From Aristolochia californica (taxonomy: Eukaryota; Streptophyta; Magnoliopsida; Piperales; Aristolochiaceae), in contig JARWKL010000005.1 in NCBI GenBank assembly GCA_029961685.1, positions 21,046,164 through 21,110,163 on the forward strand: DNA of 64,000 nt, given 5' to 3'. Below are positions 41,601 to 56,200 of this stretch, piece after piece. Position 1 is the stretch's first letter; every line of letters begins with the position of its first letter. The notes under the pieces were generated by a model. The model was given only the letters and a program-made list of their open reading frames with translations. It had not been told where the DNA came from and did not search any database. The position numbers and the translations under genes were made by a program.

Positions 41601-44600
41601 GTCATTGCATCTTTAACTTGTTTCAAGCATGCATATCCATTTTTTTAAAAATGTGTACAAAAATCTCTATCTTATAAAATTCTGAGCTATTAGGGTTGAA
41701 CTAGTGGAATTTCCCAAACTTGGATAACAAAATTTTTGTGATCATTTGTCGTCAGTGCATAAATTTTCTTTTCTTACATTTGTTTATTGCTTTTAAATTT
41801 TTTCCATACATAAACTCTAAAATTTTCATTTTGTTGTGAACTATTTGCCTTTTATCTCTTTTTTTTGTTTACGCGATGAAGGGAAAGTTAAAACCCAAGT
41901 TTTGATTTTAGAAAAAAGTATACATCCAAAATCGAAAAGCACATTGCACAAATGTAGAGAGAGATAATTCAAAAAAGTGTTTATAATTTTTAGGGATTGT
42001 CAACTCTTTTTAGTTTTTATATATCAGGTTCTGCAATTGTCGAGAAAAGGGGGAGGCGGGGGATTTCTAACTGAATGTTGAATCCCAATCCATAAGTCAT
42101 TCCTTACTAAAATATAGCCCATTACGCAAGATAAATCTCTTTACAATCATCGATTATTCTTAGGTCAGCTTTTTGTAAATGGGCAAAATATTTACTTGTT
42201 TGACTCAGGTAAATGTCCCACCGCACATTCACTTGAAAATTTAATAATATTCTATTTAAAAGGTTTTGATCAATAGGTCATTTTCATCTTTAACATGTTT
42301 CAAGCATGCACATCCATTTTTTAAAACATGAGTAGAAAAATCTCTTTCTTATAAAATTCCGAGCTATTGGGGTTGAATTAGTGGTATTTCACAAACTTTG
42401 ATAAAAAAACTTCTGTGTTCATTTGTGGTGTGTGAATAAATTTTCTTTACATACATTTTTTTATTGCTTTAAATTCATTCCATACATAAAGTCTAAAATT
42501 TTTATTGTTTTGTGATCTATTTGCCTTTCATCTCTTTTTTTTTTTTATGAGAAAAAGGGAAAGTGAAAACTCAAGTTTCTATTTAAGAAAACAGTATCCA
42601 CCTAAAATTGAAATGCACAATGCACAAATGTGGAGGGAGATAATTCCAAAAAGTGTCTGTAATTTTTAGGGATTGTGAACTCTTTTAAGTTTTTATATAA
42701 CAGGTTCTGCAATCGTTGCAAAAAGGATGAGGCGGGGGATTTTTAACTGATTGTTGACTCCCAATCTATATGTCAATCCTAACAAAAATATAGCCCGCAA
42801 CGCATGATAAATTACTTTACAATTGTCTATGATCGGTAGGTCAGTTTTTCTTAAATGGGCCAAATAATGGCTTGTTTGACTCGGGTAAATATCCCACCGC
42901 ACGTTCAATTGAGAATTTAATGTTATTCTCTTTAAAAGGTTTGGATCCATAGGTCATTGCATCTCTAACTTGTTTCAAGCATGCATATCCATTTTTTAAA
43001 AAATGTGGGGAAAAATCTCTATCTTATAAAATTCCGAGCTATTAGGGTTGAACTAGTGGAATTTCCCAAACTTGGATAACAAAATTTTTGTGATCCTTTG
43101 TGCTAAGTGAAAAATTTTCTTTGCTTACATTTTTTTTATTGCTTTAAATTTTTTACATACATAAACTCTAAAATTTTCATTTTGTTGTGATCTATTTTCC
43201 TTTATCTCTTTTTTCTGTTTACGAGATGGAGGGAAAGTTAAAACACAAGTTTGGATTTTAAAAAAAAATATACATCTAAAATGGAAAATCACAATGCACA
43301 AATGTAGAGAGAGACAATTCCAAAAAGTGTCTGTAATTTTTAGGGATTGTCTACTCTTTTTAGTTTTTATATATCTGGTTCTACAATCGTCGGGAAAAGG
43401 GGGAGGCAAGGGATTTCTAACTGATTGTTGAATCCCAATCCATGTGTCATTCCTTACTGAAATATAGCCCGTTACACGTGATAAATCAGTTTACAATCAT
43501 CGATTATTCTTACGTCAGCTTTTTGTAAATAGGCAAAATATTTGCTTGTTTGACTCTGGTAAATGTCCCACCGCACATTCACTTGAGAATTTAATAATAT
43601 TCTATTTAAAAGGTTTTGATTAATAGGTCATTTTCATCTTTAACATGTTTCAAGCATGCATATCCATTTTTTAAAACATGAGTAGAAAAATCTCTTTCTT
43701 ATAAAATTTCGAGCAATTGGGGTTGAATTAGTGGAATTTCACAAACTTGGATAAAAAAACTTTTGTGTTCATTTGTGTTGTGTGAATAAATTTTCTTTAC
43801 ATACATTTTTTTATTGCTTTAAATTATTTCCATACATAAAGTCTAAAATTTTCATTTTTTTGTGATCTATTAGCCTTTTATCTCTTTTTTTTTACGAGAA
43901 GAAGGGAAAGTGAAAACTCAAGTTTCTATTTAAGAAAACAGTATCCATCTAAAATGGAAATGCACAATGCACAAATGTAGAGGGAGATAATTCCAAAAAG
44001 TGTTTGTAATTTTTAGGGATTGTCAACTCTTTTATGTTTTTATATATCAGGTTCTACAATCGTTGCGAAAAGGATGAGGCGGGGGATTTTTAACTGATTG
44101 TTGACTCCCAATCCATATGTCAATCCTTACGAAAATATAGCCCGTAACGCATGATAAATTACTTTACAATTGTCTATGATCGTTACGTCAGTTTTTCTTA
44201 AATGGGCCAAATAATGGCTTGTTTGACTCGGGTAAATATCCCACCGCACGTTCACTTGAGAATTTAATATTATTCTCTTTAAAAGGTTTGGATCCATAGG
44301 TCATTGCATCTCTAACTTGTTTCAAGCATGCATATCCATTTTTTTAAAAATCTGTAGAAAAATCTCTATCTTATAAAATTCTGAGCTATTAGGGTTCAAC
44401 TAGTGGAATTTCCCAAACTTGGATAACAAAATTTTTGTTATCATTTGTTGTGAGTGAAAAAATTTCTTTCCTTACATTTTGTTTATTGCTTTAAATTTTT
44501 TCCATACATAAGCTCTAAAATTTTCATTTTGTTGTAATGTATTTGCCTTTTATCACTTTTTTTTGTTTACGAGATGAAGGGAAAGTTAAAACCCAAGTTT

Positions 44601-47600
44601 TGATTTTAGAAAAAAGTATACATCTAAAATGGAAAAGAACATTGCACAAATGTAGAGAGAGATTATTCAAAAAAGTGTCTGTAATTTTTAAGGATTGTCA
44701 ACTCTTTTTAGTTTTTATATATTAGGTTCTGCAATCGTCGGGAAAAAGGGGAGGCGGAGGATTTCTAATTGAATGTTGAATCCCAATCTATAGGTCATTC
44801 CTTACTAAAATATAGCCCATTACGCATGATAAATATCTTTGCAATCATCGATTATTCTTAAGTCAGCTTGTTGTAAATGGGCAAAATATTTACTTGTTTG
44901 ACTCAGGTGAATGTCCCACCGCACATTCACTTGAGAATTTAATAATATTCTATTTAAAAGGTTTTGTTCAATAGGTCATTTTCATCTTTAACATGTTTCA
45001 ATCATGCATATCTATTTTTTAAAACATGAGTAGAAAAATCTCTTTCTTAAAAAATTCCGAGCTATTGGGGTTGAATTAGTGGAATTTCACAAACTTGGAT
45101 AAAAAAACTTTTGTCTTCATTTGGGGTGTGTGAATAAATTTTCTTTACATACATTTTTTTATTGCTTTAAATTCTTTCCTTACATAAAGTCTAAAATTTT
45201 CATTTTTTTGTGATCTATTTGCCTTTTATATCTTTTTTTTACGAGAAAAAGGGAAAGTGAAAACTCAAGTTTCTATTTAAGAAAACAGTATCCATCTAAA
45301 AATGAAATGCACAATGCACAAATGTAAAGGGAGATAATTCTAAAAAGTGTCTGTAATTTTTAGGGATTGTCAACTCTTTTATGTTTTTATATATTAGGTT
45401 CTGCAATCGTCGTGAAAAGGATGAGGCGGGGGATTTTTAACTGATTGTTGACTCCCAATCCATATGTCAATCCTTACAAAAATATAGCCCGCAACGCATG
45501 ATAAATTACTTTACAATTGTCTATGATTGTTAGGTCAGTTTTTCTAAAATGGGCCTAATAATGGCTTATTTGACTCGGGTAAATATCCCACTGCACGTTC
45601 ACTTGAGAATTTAATGTTATTCTCTTTAAAAGGTTTGGATCCATAGGTCATTGCATCTCTAACTTGTTTCAAGCATGCATATCCATTTTTTTTTTAAATG
45701 TGTAGAAAAATCTATATCTTATAAAATTCCGAGCTATTAGGGTTGAACTAGTGGAATTTCCCTAACTTGGATAACAAAATTTTTGTGATCATTTGTGGTG
45801 AGTGAAAAAATTTCTTTGCTTACATTTTGTTTATTGCTTTAAATTTTATACTTACATAAACTCTAAAATTTTCATTTTGTTGTGATCTATTTGCCTTCTC
45901 TTTTTTTTTGTTTACGAGATGAAGGGAAAGTTAAAACCCAAGTTTTGGTTTAAAAAAAAAATACATCTAAAATGGAAAAGCACAATGCACAAATGTAGAG
46001 AGAGACAATTCCGGAAAGTGTCTGTAATTTTTAGGGATTGTCAACTCTCTTTAGTTTTTACCTATCAGGTTCTGCAATCGTCGGGAAAAGGGGGAGGCAG
46101 GGGATTCGTAACTGAATGCTGAATCCCAATCCATAAGTCATTCCATACTAAAATATAGCCCGTTACGCATGATAAATCACTTTGCAATCATCGATTATTC
46201 TTAGGTCAGCCTTTTGTAAGTGGATAAAATATTTTCTTGTTTGACTCTCGTAAATGTCCCACTGCACATTCACTTGAGAATTTAATAATATTCTATTTAA
46301 AAGGTTTTGATCAATAGGTCATTTTCATCTTTAACATGTTTCAAGCATGCATATCCATTTTTTAAAACATGAGTAAAAAAATCTCTTGCTTCTAAAATTC
46401 CGAGCTATCGGGGTTGAATTAGTGGAATTTCACAAATTTGGATAAAAAAACTTTTGTGTTGATTTGTGGTGTGTGAATAAATTTTCTTTACATACATTTT
46501 TTTATTGCTTTAAATAGTTTCCATACATAAAGTCTAAAATTTTAATTTTTTTCTGATCTATTTCCCTTTTATCTCTTTTTTTTTTTTTACTAGAAGAAGG
46601 GAAAGTGAAAACTCAAGTTTGTATTTAAGAAAATAGTATCCATCTAAAATGGAAATGCACAATGCACAAATGTAGAGGGAGATAATTCCAAAAAGTTTCT
46701 GTAATTTTTAGGGATTGTCAACTCTTTTAAGTTTTTATATATCAGGTTCTGCAATCGTCACGGAAAGGATGAGGCGGGGGATTTTTAACTGATTGTTGAC
46801 TCCCAATCCATATGGCAATCCTTACAAAAATATAGCCCGTAATGCATGATAAATTACTTTACCTATGATCGTTAGGTCAGTTTTTCTTGAATGGGCCAAA
46901 TAATGGCTTGTTTGACTCGGGCAAACATCCCACCGCACGTTCACTTGAGAATTTAATGTTATTCTCTTTAAAAGGTTTGGATCCATAGGTCATTGCTTAA
47001 CTAACTTGTTTCAAGCATGCATATCCATTTTTTTTAAAATGTGTAAAAAAATCTCAATCTTATAAAATTCCGAGCTATTAGGGTTGAACTAGTGGAATTT
47101 CCCGAACTTGGATAACAAAATTTTTGTGATCATTTGTGGTGAGTGAAAAATTTTCTTTGCTTACATTTTGTTTATTGCTTTAAATTTTTTCCTTACATAA
47201 ACTCTAAAATTTTCATTTTGTTGTGATGTATTTGCCTTTTATCTCTTTTTTTTTTGTTTACGAGATGAAGGGAAAGTTAAATCCCAAGTTTTGATTTTAG
47301 AAAAAAGTATAAATCTAAAATGGAAAAGCACATTGCACAAATGTAGAGAGAGATAATTCCAAAAAGTGTCTGTAATTTTTAGGGATTGTCAACTCTTTTA
47401 AGTTTTTATATATCTGGTTCTGCAATCATTGGGAAAAGGGGGAGGCGGGGGATTTCTAACTGAATGTTGAATCCCAATCCATAAGTCATTCCTTACTAAA
47501 ATATAGCCCCTTACGTATGATAAATCTCTTTACAATTATCGATTATTCTTAGATCAGCTTTTTGTAAATGGACAAAATATTTACATGTTTGACTCAGGTA

Positions 47601-50002
47601 AATGTCCCACCGCACGTTCACTTGAGAATTTAATAATATTCTATTTAAAAGGTTTTGATCAAGAGATCATTTTCATCTTTAACATGTTTCAAGCATGCAT
47701 ATCCATTTTTTAAAACATGAGTAGAAAAATCTCTTTCTTATACAATTCTGAGCTATTGGAGTTGAATTAGTGGAATTTCACAAACTTGGATAAAAAAACT
47801 TTTGTGTTCATTTGTGGTTTGTGAATAAATTTTCTTTACATACATTTTTTTGTTGCTTTAAATTCTTTCCATACATAAACTCTAAAATTTTCATTTTTTG
47901 TGATCTATTTGCCTTTTATCTCTTTTTTTTTTTACGAGAAGAAGGGAAAGTGAAAACTCAAGTTTCTATTTAAGAAAAAAGAATCCATCTAAAATGGAAA
48001 TGCATAATGCACAAATTTACAAGGAGATAATTCAAAAAAGTGTTTGTAATTTTTAGGGATTGTCACCTCTTTTATGTTTTTATATATTAGGTTCTGCAAT
48101 CGTCGCAAAAAGGATGAGGCAGGGGATTTTTAACTGATTGTTGACTCCCAATCCATATGTCAATCGTTACAAAAATATAGCTTGTAACGCAGGATAAATT
48201 ACTTTACAATTGTCGATGATCATTACGTCATTTTTTCTTAAATGGGCCAAATAATGGCTTGTTTGACTCAGGTAAATATCCCACCGCACGTTCACTTGAG
48301 AATTTAATGTTATTCTCTTTAAAAGGTTTGGATCCATAGGTCATTGCATCTCTAACTTGTTTCAAGCATGCATATCCATTTTTTTAAAAATGTGTAGAAA
48401 AATCTCTATTTTATAAAATTTCGAGCTATTAGGGTTGAACTAGTGGAATTTCCCAAACTTGGATAACAAAAATTTTGTGATCATTTGTGGTGAGTGAAAA
48501 ATTTTCTTTGCTTACATTTTGTCTATTGCTTTAAATTTTTTCCATACTTAAATTCTAAAATTTTCATTTTGTTGTGATCTATTTGCCTTTATCTCCTTTT
48601 TTTGTTTATGAGATGAAGGGAAGGTTAAAACCCAAGTTTTGATTTTAAAAAACAAATATACATCTAAAATGGAAAAGCACAATCCACAAATGTAGAGAGA
48701 GACAATTCCAAAAAGTGTCTGTAATTTTTAGGGATTGTCAACTCTTTTTAGTTTTTATATATCAGGTTCTACAATCGTCGGGAAAAGGGGGAGGCAGGGA
48801 TTTCTAACTGAATGTTGAATCCCAATCCATAAGTCATTCCTTACTAAAATATAGCCCGTTACGCATGATAAATCACTTTACAATCATCGATTATTCTTAG
48901 GTCAGCTTTTTGTAAATGGGAAAAATATTTTCTTGTTTGACTCTGGTAAATGTCCCACCACACATTCACTTGAGAATTTAATAATATGCTATTTAAAAGG
49001 TTTTGATCAATAGGTCATTTTCATCTTTAACATGTTTCAAGCATGCATATCCATTTTTTAAAACATGAATAGAAAAATCTCTTTCTTATAAAATTCCGAG
49101 CTATTGGGGTTGAATTAGTGGAATTTCACAAACTTGGATAAAAAAACTTTTGTGTTCATTTGTGGTGTGTGAATAAATTTTCTTTACATACATTTTTTTT
49201 TGCTTTAAATTCTTTCCATACATAAAGTCTAAAATTTTCATTTTTTTTGTGATCTATTTGCCTTTTATCTCTTTTTTTTTTTACGAGAAGAAGGGAAAGT
49301 GAAAACTCAAGTTTCTATTTTAGAAAATAGTATCCATCTAAAATGGAAATGCACAATGCACAAATGTAGAGGGAGATAATTCCAAAAAGTGTCTGTAATT
49401 TTTAGGGGTTGTCAACTCTTTTAAGTTTTATATATCAGGTTCTGCAATCGTCGCGAAAAGGATGAGGCGGAGGATTTTTAACTGACTGTTGACTCCTAAT
49501 CCATATGTCAATCCTTACAAAAATATAGCCCGTAACACATGATAAATTACTTTACAATTGTCTCTGATCGTTAGGTCAGTTTTTCTTAAATGGGCCAAAT
49601 AATGGCTTGTTTGACTCGAGTAAATATCCCACCGCACGTTCACTTGATAATTTAATGTTATTCTCTTTAAAAGGTTTGGATCCATTGGTCATTGCATCTC
49701 TAAGTTGTTTCATGCATGCATATCCATTTTTTTAAAAATGTGTAGAAAAATCTCTATCTTATAAGATTCCGAGCAATTAGGGTGGAACTAGTGGAATTTC
49801 CCAAACTTGGATAACAAAATTTTTGTGATCATTTGTGGTGAGTTAAAAATTTTCTTTGTTTACATTTTGTTTATTGCTTTAAATTTTTCCATACATAAAC
49901 TCTAAAATATTTATTTTTTTGTGATCTATTTGCCTTTTATCTCTTTTTTTTGTTTACGAGATGAAGGAAAATTTAAAACCCCAGTTTTGATTTTAGAAAA
50001 AA

Positions 50003-50012
50003 GTATATATCA
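50003..50012 (+). other. Deletion junction within a type-B monomer
   Basis: AGAAAAAAGTATA joins TATCAGGTTCTACAATCG directly. About 100 bp normally present between GTATACATC and TATATATCAGG are missing, and the 49678-50923 dimer interval is correspondingly short (1245 bp). TATA is shared at both edges, which suggests a microhomology deletion. Confidence 0.88.
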
Positions 50013-51381
50013 GGTTCTACAATCGTCGGGAAAAGGGGGAGGCAGGTGATTTCTAACTGAATGTTGAATCCCAATCCATAAGTCATTCCTTAATAAAATA
50101 TAGCCCGTTACGCATGATAAATCACTTTACAATCATCGATTATTCTTAGGTCAGCTTTATGTAAATGGGCAAAATATTTGCTTGTTTTACTCTGGTAAAT
50201 GTCCCACCGCACATTCACTTGAGAAATTAATCATATTCGATTTAAAAGGTTTGGATCAATAGGTCATTTTCATCTTTAACATGTTTCAAGATGCATATCC
50301 ATTTTTTAAAACATGAGTAGAAAAATCTCTTTCTTATAAAATTCCGAGCTTTAGGGGTTGAATTAGTGGAATTTCACAAACTTGGATAACAAAAATTTTG
50401 TGTTCATTTGTGGTGTGTGAATAAATTTTATTTACATACATTTTTTTATTGCTTTAAATTCTTTCCATACATAAACTTTAACATTTTCATTTTTTGGTGA
50501 TCTATTTGCCTTTTATCTCTTTTTTTTTTACGAGAAGAGGGAAAGTGAAAACTCATGTTTCTATTTAAGAAAACAGTATCCATTTAAAAATGAAATGCAC
50601 AATGCACAAATGTAGAGGGAGATAATTCCAAAAAGTGTTTAATTTTTTGGGATTGTCAACTCTTTTTAGTTTTTATATATCAGGTTCTGCAATCATCGTG
50701 AAAAGGATAAGGCGAGGGATTTTTAACTGAACGTTGACTTCCAATCCATATGTCAATGCTTACAAAAATATAGCCCGTAACGCATGATAAATTACTTTAC
50801 AATTGTCTATGATCGTTAGGTCAGTTTTTCTTAAATGGGCCAAATAATGGCTTGTTTGACTAGGGTAAATATCCCACCGCACGTTCACTTTAGAAGTTAA
50901 TGTTATTCTCTTTAAAAGGTTTGGATCCATTTGTCATCGCATCTCTAACTTGTTTCAGGCATGCATATCCATTTTTTTAAAAATGTGTAGAAAAATCTCT
51001 ATCTTATGAAATTCCGAGCTATTAGGGTTGAACTAGTGGAATTTTCCAAACTTGGATAACAAAATTTTTGTGATCATTTCTGGTGAGTGAATAAATTTTC
51101 TTTTTTTACATTTGTTTATTGCTTTAAATTTTTTCCATACATAAACTCTAAAATTTTCATTTTGTTGTGATGTATTTGCCTTTTAGCTCTTTTTTTTGTT
51201 TACGAGATGAAAGGAAAGTTAAAATCCAAGTTTTGATTTTAGAAAAAAGTATACATCTAAAATGGAAAAGCACAATGCACAAATGTAGAGAGAGATAATT
51301 CCAAAAAGTGTTTATAATTTTTTGGGATTGTCAACTCTTTTTAGTTTTTATATATCAGGTTCTACAATCATCGTCAAGAAT

Positions 51382-51412
51382 GGGGGGGGGGGGGGGGGGG
51401 GGGGGGCGGGGG
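51382..51412 (+). repeat. G homopolymer (25 G) in a satellite monomer
   Basis: The usual GGGAAAAGGGGGAGGCGGGGG motif is replaced by T, then 25 consecutive G, a C and five more G. It is either a true expansion of the G-rich motif or an assembly or sequencing artefact at a homopolymer. Milder versions occur near 23567 and 26941. Confidence 0.9.
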
Positions 51413-53250
51413 ATTTCTGACTGAATGTTGAATCCCAATCCATAAGTAATTCCTTACTAAAATAAATCCCATTATGCATGATAAATCACTTTACAATCAC
51501 TGATTATTCTTTGGTCATCTTTTTGTAAATGGGCAAAATATTTGCTTGTTTGACTCAGGTAAATGTGCCACCGCACGTTCACTTGAGAATTTTATAATAT
51601 TCTATTTAAAAGGTTTGGATCAATAGGTAGATTTTCATCTTTAACATGTTTCAAGCATGCATATCAATTTTTTAAAACATGAGTAGAAAAATATCTTTCT
51701 TATAAAATTCCTAGCTATTGGGGTTGAATTAGTGGAATTTCACAAACATGGATAACAAAACTTTTGTGTTCATTTGTGGTGTGTGAATAAATTTTTTTTA
51801 CATACATTTTTTTATTGCTTTAAATTCTTTCCGTACATAAACTCTAAAATTTTCATTTTTTGTGATCTTTTTGCCTTTTATCTCTTTTTTTTTACGAGAA
51901 GAAGGGAAAGTGAAAACTCAAGTTTCTAATTAGGAAAATAGTATCCATCTAAAATAGAAATGCACAATGCACAAATGTAGAGGGAGATAATTCCAAAAAG
52001 TGTCTGTAATTTTTAGGGATTGTCAACTCTTTTTAGTTTTTATATATCAAGTTCTGCAATCATCGCGAAAAGGATGAGGCGGGGGATTTTGAACTGAGTG
52101 TTGACACCCAATCCATAAGTCAATCCTTACAAAAATATAGCCCGTAACGCATGATAAATTACTTTACAATTTTCTATGATCGTTATGCCAGTTTTTCTTA
52201 AATGGGCCAAATAATGGCTTGTTTGACTCGGGTAAATATCCCACCACACGTTCACTTGAGAATTTAATGTTATTATTTTTAAAAGGTTTAGATCCATAGG
52301 TCATTGCATCTCTAACTTTTTTCAAGCATGCATATCCATTGTTTTAAAAATGTGTTGAAAAATCTCTATCTTATAAAATTCCGAGCTATTAGGGTTGAAC
52401 TAGTGAAATTTCACAAACTTAGATAACAAATATTTTGTGATCATTTGTGGTGAGAGAATAAATTTTTTTTGCTTACATTTTTTTATTGCTTTAAATTTTT
52501 TCCATACATAAACTCTAAAGTTTTCATTTTGTTGTGATCTATTTGCCTTTTATCTGTTTTTTTTGTTTCCAAGATGAAGGGAAAGTTAAAACCCAAGTTT
52601 TGATTTTAGAAAAAAGTATACATGTAAAATGGAAAAGCACAATGCACAAATGTAGAGAGAGATAATTCCTAAAAGTGTCTGTAATTTTTAGGGATTGTCA
52701 ACTCTTTTTATTTTTTATATATCAGGTTCTGCAATCGTCGAGAAAAGGGGGAAGCGGGGGATTTCTAACTGAATGTTGAATCCCAATCCATAAGTCATTC
52801 CTTACTAAAATATAGCCCGTTACGCATGATAAATCACTTTACAATCATCGATTATTCTTAGGTCAGCTTTTTGTAAATGGGCAAAATATTTGCTTATTTG
52901 ACTCAGGTAAATGTCCCACAGCACGTTCACTTGAGAATTTAATAATATTCTATTTAAAAGGTTTGGATCAATAGGTCATTTTCATCTTTAACATGTTTCA
53001 ATCATGCATATCCATTTTTTAAAACATGAGTAGAAAAATCTCTTTCTTATAAAATTCTGAGCTATTGGGGTTGAATTAGTGGAATTTCACAAACTTGGAT
53101 AACAAAACATTTGTGTTCATTTTTGGTGTGTGAATAAATTTTCTTTACATACATTTGTTTATTGCTTTAAATTCTTTCCATACATAAGCTCTAAAAATTT
53201 CTTTTTCTTTGTGATCTATTTGCCTTTTATCTCTTTTTTTTTTTTTACGA

Positions 53251-56200
53251 GAAGAAGGGAAAGTGAAAACTCTAGTTTTGATTTAAGAAAAAGTATCCAT
53301 CTAAAATGGAAATGCGCAATTCACAAATTTAGAGAGAGTAATTCCAAAAAGTCACTGGAATTTTTAGGGATTGTAAACACTTTTTACTTTTTATATATCA
53401 GGTTCTACAATCGTCGAGAAAAGGGGGAGACGGGGGATTTTAACTGAGTGTTGACTCCCTATCCATAAGTCATTCCTTTAAAAAATAAAGCCTCATTACA
53501 CATGACAAATCACTTTACAATCATCTATGATCGTTAGGTCAGCTTTTTTTAAATGGGAGAAATAATGGCTTGTTTGACTCGGGTAAATATCCCACCGCAC
53601 GTTCACTTGAGAATCTAATGTTATTCTCTATAAAATATTTGGATCCAAAGGTCATTTGCATCTTTAACATGCTTCAAGCTTGCATATCCATTTTTTAAAC
53701 CATAAGTAGAAAAATCTCTTTCTTTTAAAATTCCAAGGCATTTAGGTTGAACTAGTGGAATTTCCCAAACTTGGATAACAATACTTTTGGGTTCATGTGT
53801 GTTGTGTGAATAAATTTTCTTTACTTACATATGTTTATTGCTTTAAATTCTTTCCATACATAAACTCTAAAATTTTCATTGTGTTGTTATCTATTTGCCT
53901 TTTATCTCCTTTTTTGTTTATGAAATGAGGGAAAGTGAAAACTCAAGTTTTGATTCAAGAAAATTGAAATGTACAATCCACTAATGTATAGAGAGTAATT
54001 CAAAAAAGTGTCTGTAATTTTTAGGGATTGTAAACTCTTTTTAGTTTTTATATCCTAGGTTCTGTAATCGTTGGTAAAAAGGGGGAGGCGGAAGATTTTT
54101 AACTGAGTGTTAACTCCGAATCGATAAGTCAATCCTTACTAAAATATAGCCCATTACGCATGATAAATCACTTTACAATCATCTATGATCGTTAGGTCAG
54201 CTTTTTGTAAATGGGCAAAATAATGGCATGTTTAACTCAGGTAAATATCCCACTGCTCGTTCACAGTAGAATTTAATGTTATTCTCTTTAAAAGGTTTGG
54301 ATCCATGGGTCATTTGCATCTTTAAAATGTTTCATGAATGCATATCCATTTTCTAAAACTTGTGTAGAAAAATCTATTTCTTATAAAATTCTGAGCTATT
54401 AGGGTTGAACTAGTGGAATTTCAGAAACTTGGATAATAAAACTTTTGTGTTCATTTGTTGTGTGTGAATAAATTTTCTTTAGTTACATTTGTTAATTGCT
54501 TTAAATTCTTTCCATACATAAACTCCAAAATTTTTATTTTGTTGTGATCTATTTGCCTTTTATCTCTTTTTTTGTTTACGAGAGGAAGGGATAGTGAAAA
54601 CTCAAGTTTTGATTTAAGAAAAGAGTATACATCTAAAATGGAAATGCGCAATGCACATTGCACAAATGTAGAGAGAGATAATTCCAAAAAGTGTTTGTCA
54701 TTTTTAGGAAATGTAAACTCTTTTTAGTTTTTATATATCAGGTTCTGCAATTGTCAGGAAAAGGGGGAGGTGGTGGATTTTTAACTTAGTGTTGACTCCC
54801 AATCCATAAGTTATTCTTTACAAAAATATAGCCCGTTATACGTGATAAATCACTTTACAATCATCTATGATCGTAAGGTCAGAGCAAAATAATGGCTTGT
54901 TTGACTCGAGTAAATATCCCACCGCACGTTTACTTGAGAATTTAATGTTATTGACTTTAAAAGGTTTGGATCCATAGGTCATTTGCATCTTTAACATGTT
55001 GCATGCATTCATATCCATTTTTTAAGACATGTGCAGAAAATCCTATTTCATATAAAATTCCGAGCTATTTGGGTTGAACTAGTGGAATTTCCCAAACATG
55101 GACAACAAAACTTTCATGTTCATTGTGGATTGTTAATAAATTTTCTTTACTTATATTTCTTTATATCTTTAAATTCTTTCCATACATAAACTCTAAAATT
55201 TTACTTTTTTCGTGATCTAAAATTTTACTTTTGTTTTTCTTTACGAGATGAAATGATAGTGAAAACTCAAGTTTTGATTTAAGAAAAAAGTATAATTATA
55301 AAATGGAAATGGACAATACACAAATGTTGAGAGAGATATTTTGAAAAAGTAGCAGTAATTTTAAGGGATTGTAAACTCTTTTTAGATTTTAAATTTCAGG
55401 TTCTGCAATCATCAGGAAAAGAGGGAGGAGGTGGATTTTTAACTTAGTGTTGACTCCCAATCCATAAGTCATTCCTTACAAAAATCTAGCCCGTTATGCA
55501 TGATAAATCACGTTACAATCATCTATGATAGTTATGTCAGCTTTTTGGAAATGTGCAAAATATTGGCTTGTTTGACTCGGGTAAATATCCCACTGCATGT
55601 TCACTCCAGAATTTAATGTTATTCTCTTTAAAAGGTTTGGATCCATAGGTCATTTGCATCTTTAACATATTTCAAGCATTCATATCCATTTTTTAAAACA
55701 TGTGTAGAAAAATCTCTTTCTTATTTAATTCTGAGCTATTAGGGTTGAACTAGTGGAATTTCCCAAACTATGATAACAAAACTTTTGTGTTCATTTGTGG
55801 AGTGTAAATAAATTTTCTTTACATACATTTGTTTTTTGCTTTAAATTCTTTTCATACATAAACTCTAAAATTTTCATTTTGTTGTGATCTTTTTGACTTC
55901 TATGTTTTTTTTTCCATACGAGATGAAGGGCAAGTGAAAACTCAATTTTTGATTTAAGAAAAAAATATACATCTAAAATGAAAATACACAATGCAAAAAT
56001 GTAGAGAGAGATTATTCTAAAAAGTGTCTGTAATTTTTGGGGATTGTCAACTCTTTTTTGTTTTTATATATTTGGTTCTGCAATCATCGGGAAAAAGGGG
56101 GAGGCGAAGGATTTTTAACTGACTTTTGACTCCGAATCCATAAGTCATTCCTTACAAAAATATAGCCCGTTATGCATGATAAATCAATTTACAATCATCA

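Larger units (their letters stand above)
36450..53250 (+). repeat. Dimeric higher-order repeat, period about 1348 bp
   Basis: Two monomer subtypes alternate for about 16.8 kb. Type A has GAGAAGAAGGGAAAGTG, AGTATCCATCT, GCGAAAAGGATGAGGCGG, CTTAAATGGGCCAAATAATG and GGATCCATAGGTCATTGCATC. Type B has GGGAAAGTTAAAACCCAAG, GGAAAAGCAC, TTTCTAACTGAATG, ATCGATTATTCTTAGG, AATGTCCCACC and GATCAATAGGTCATTTTC. Type A GGATCC sites fall at 37549, 38895, 40243, 41591, 42943, 44290, 45637, 46979, 48330, 49678 and 50923, with the degenerate site at 52290. Spacing is 1342-1352 bp except where there is a deletion or G-run expansion. A hybrid monomer near 53150-53400 marks the right edge. Confidence 0.93.
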
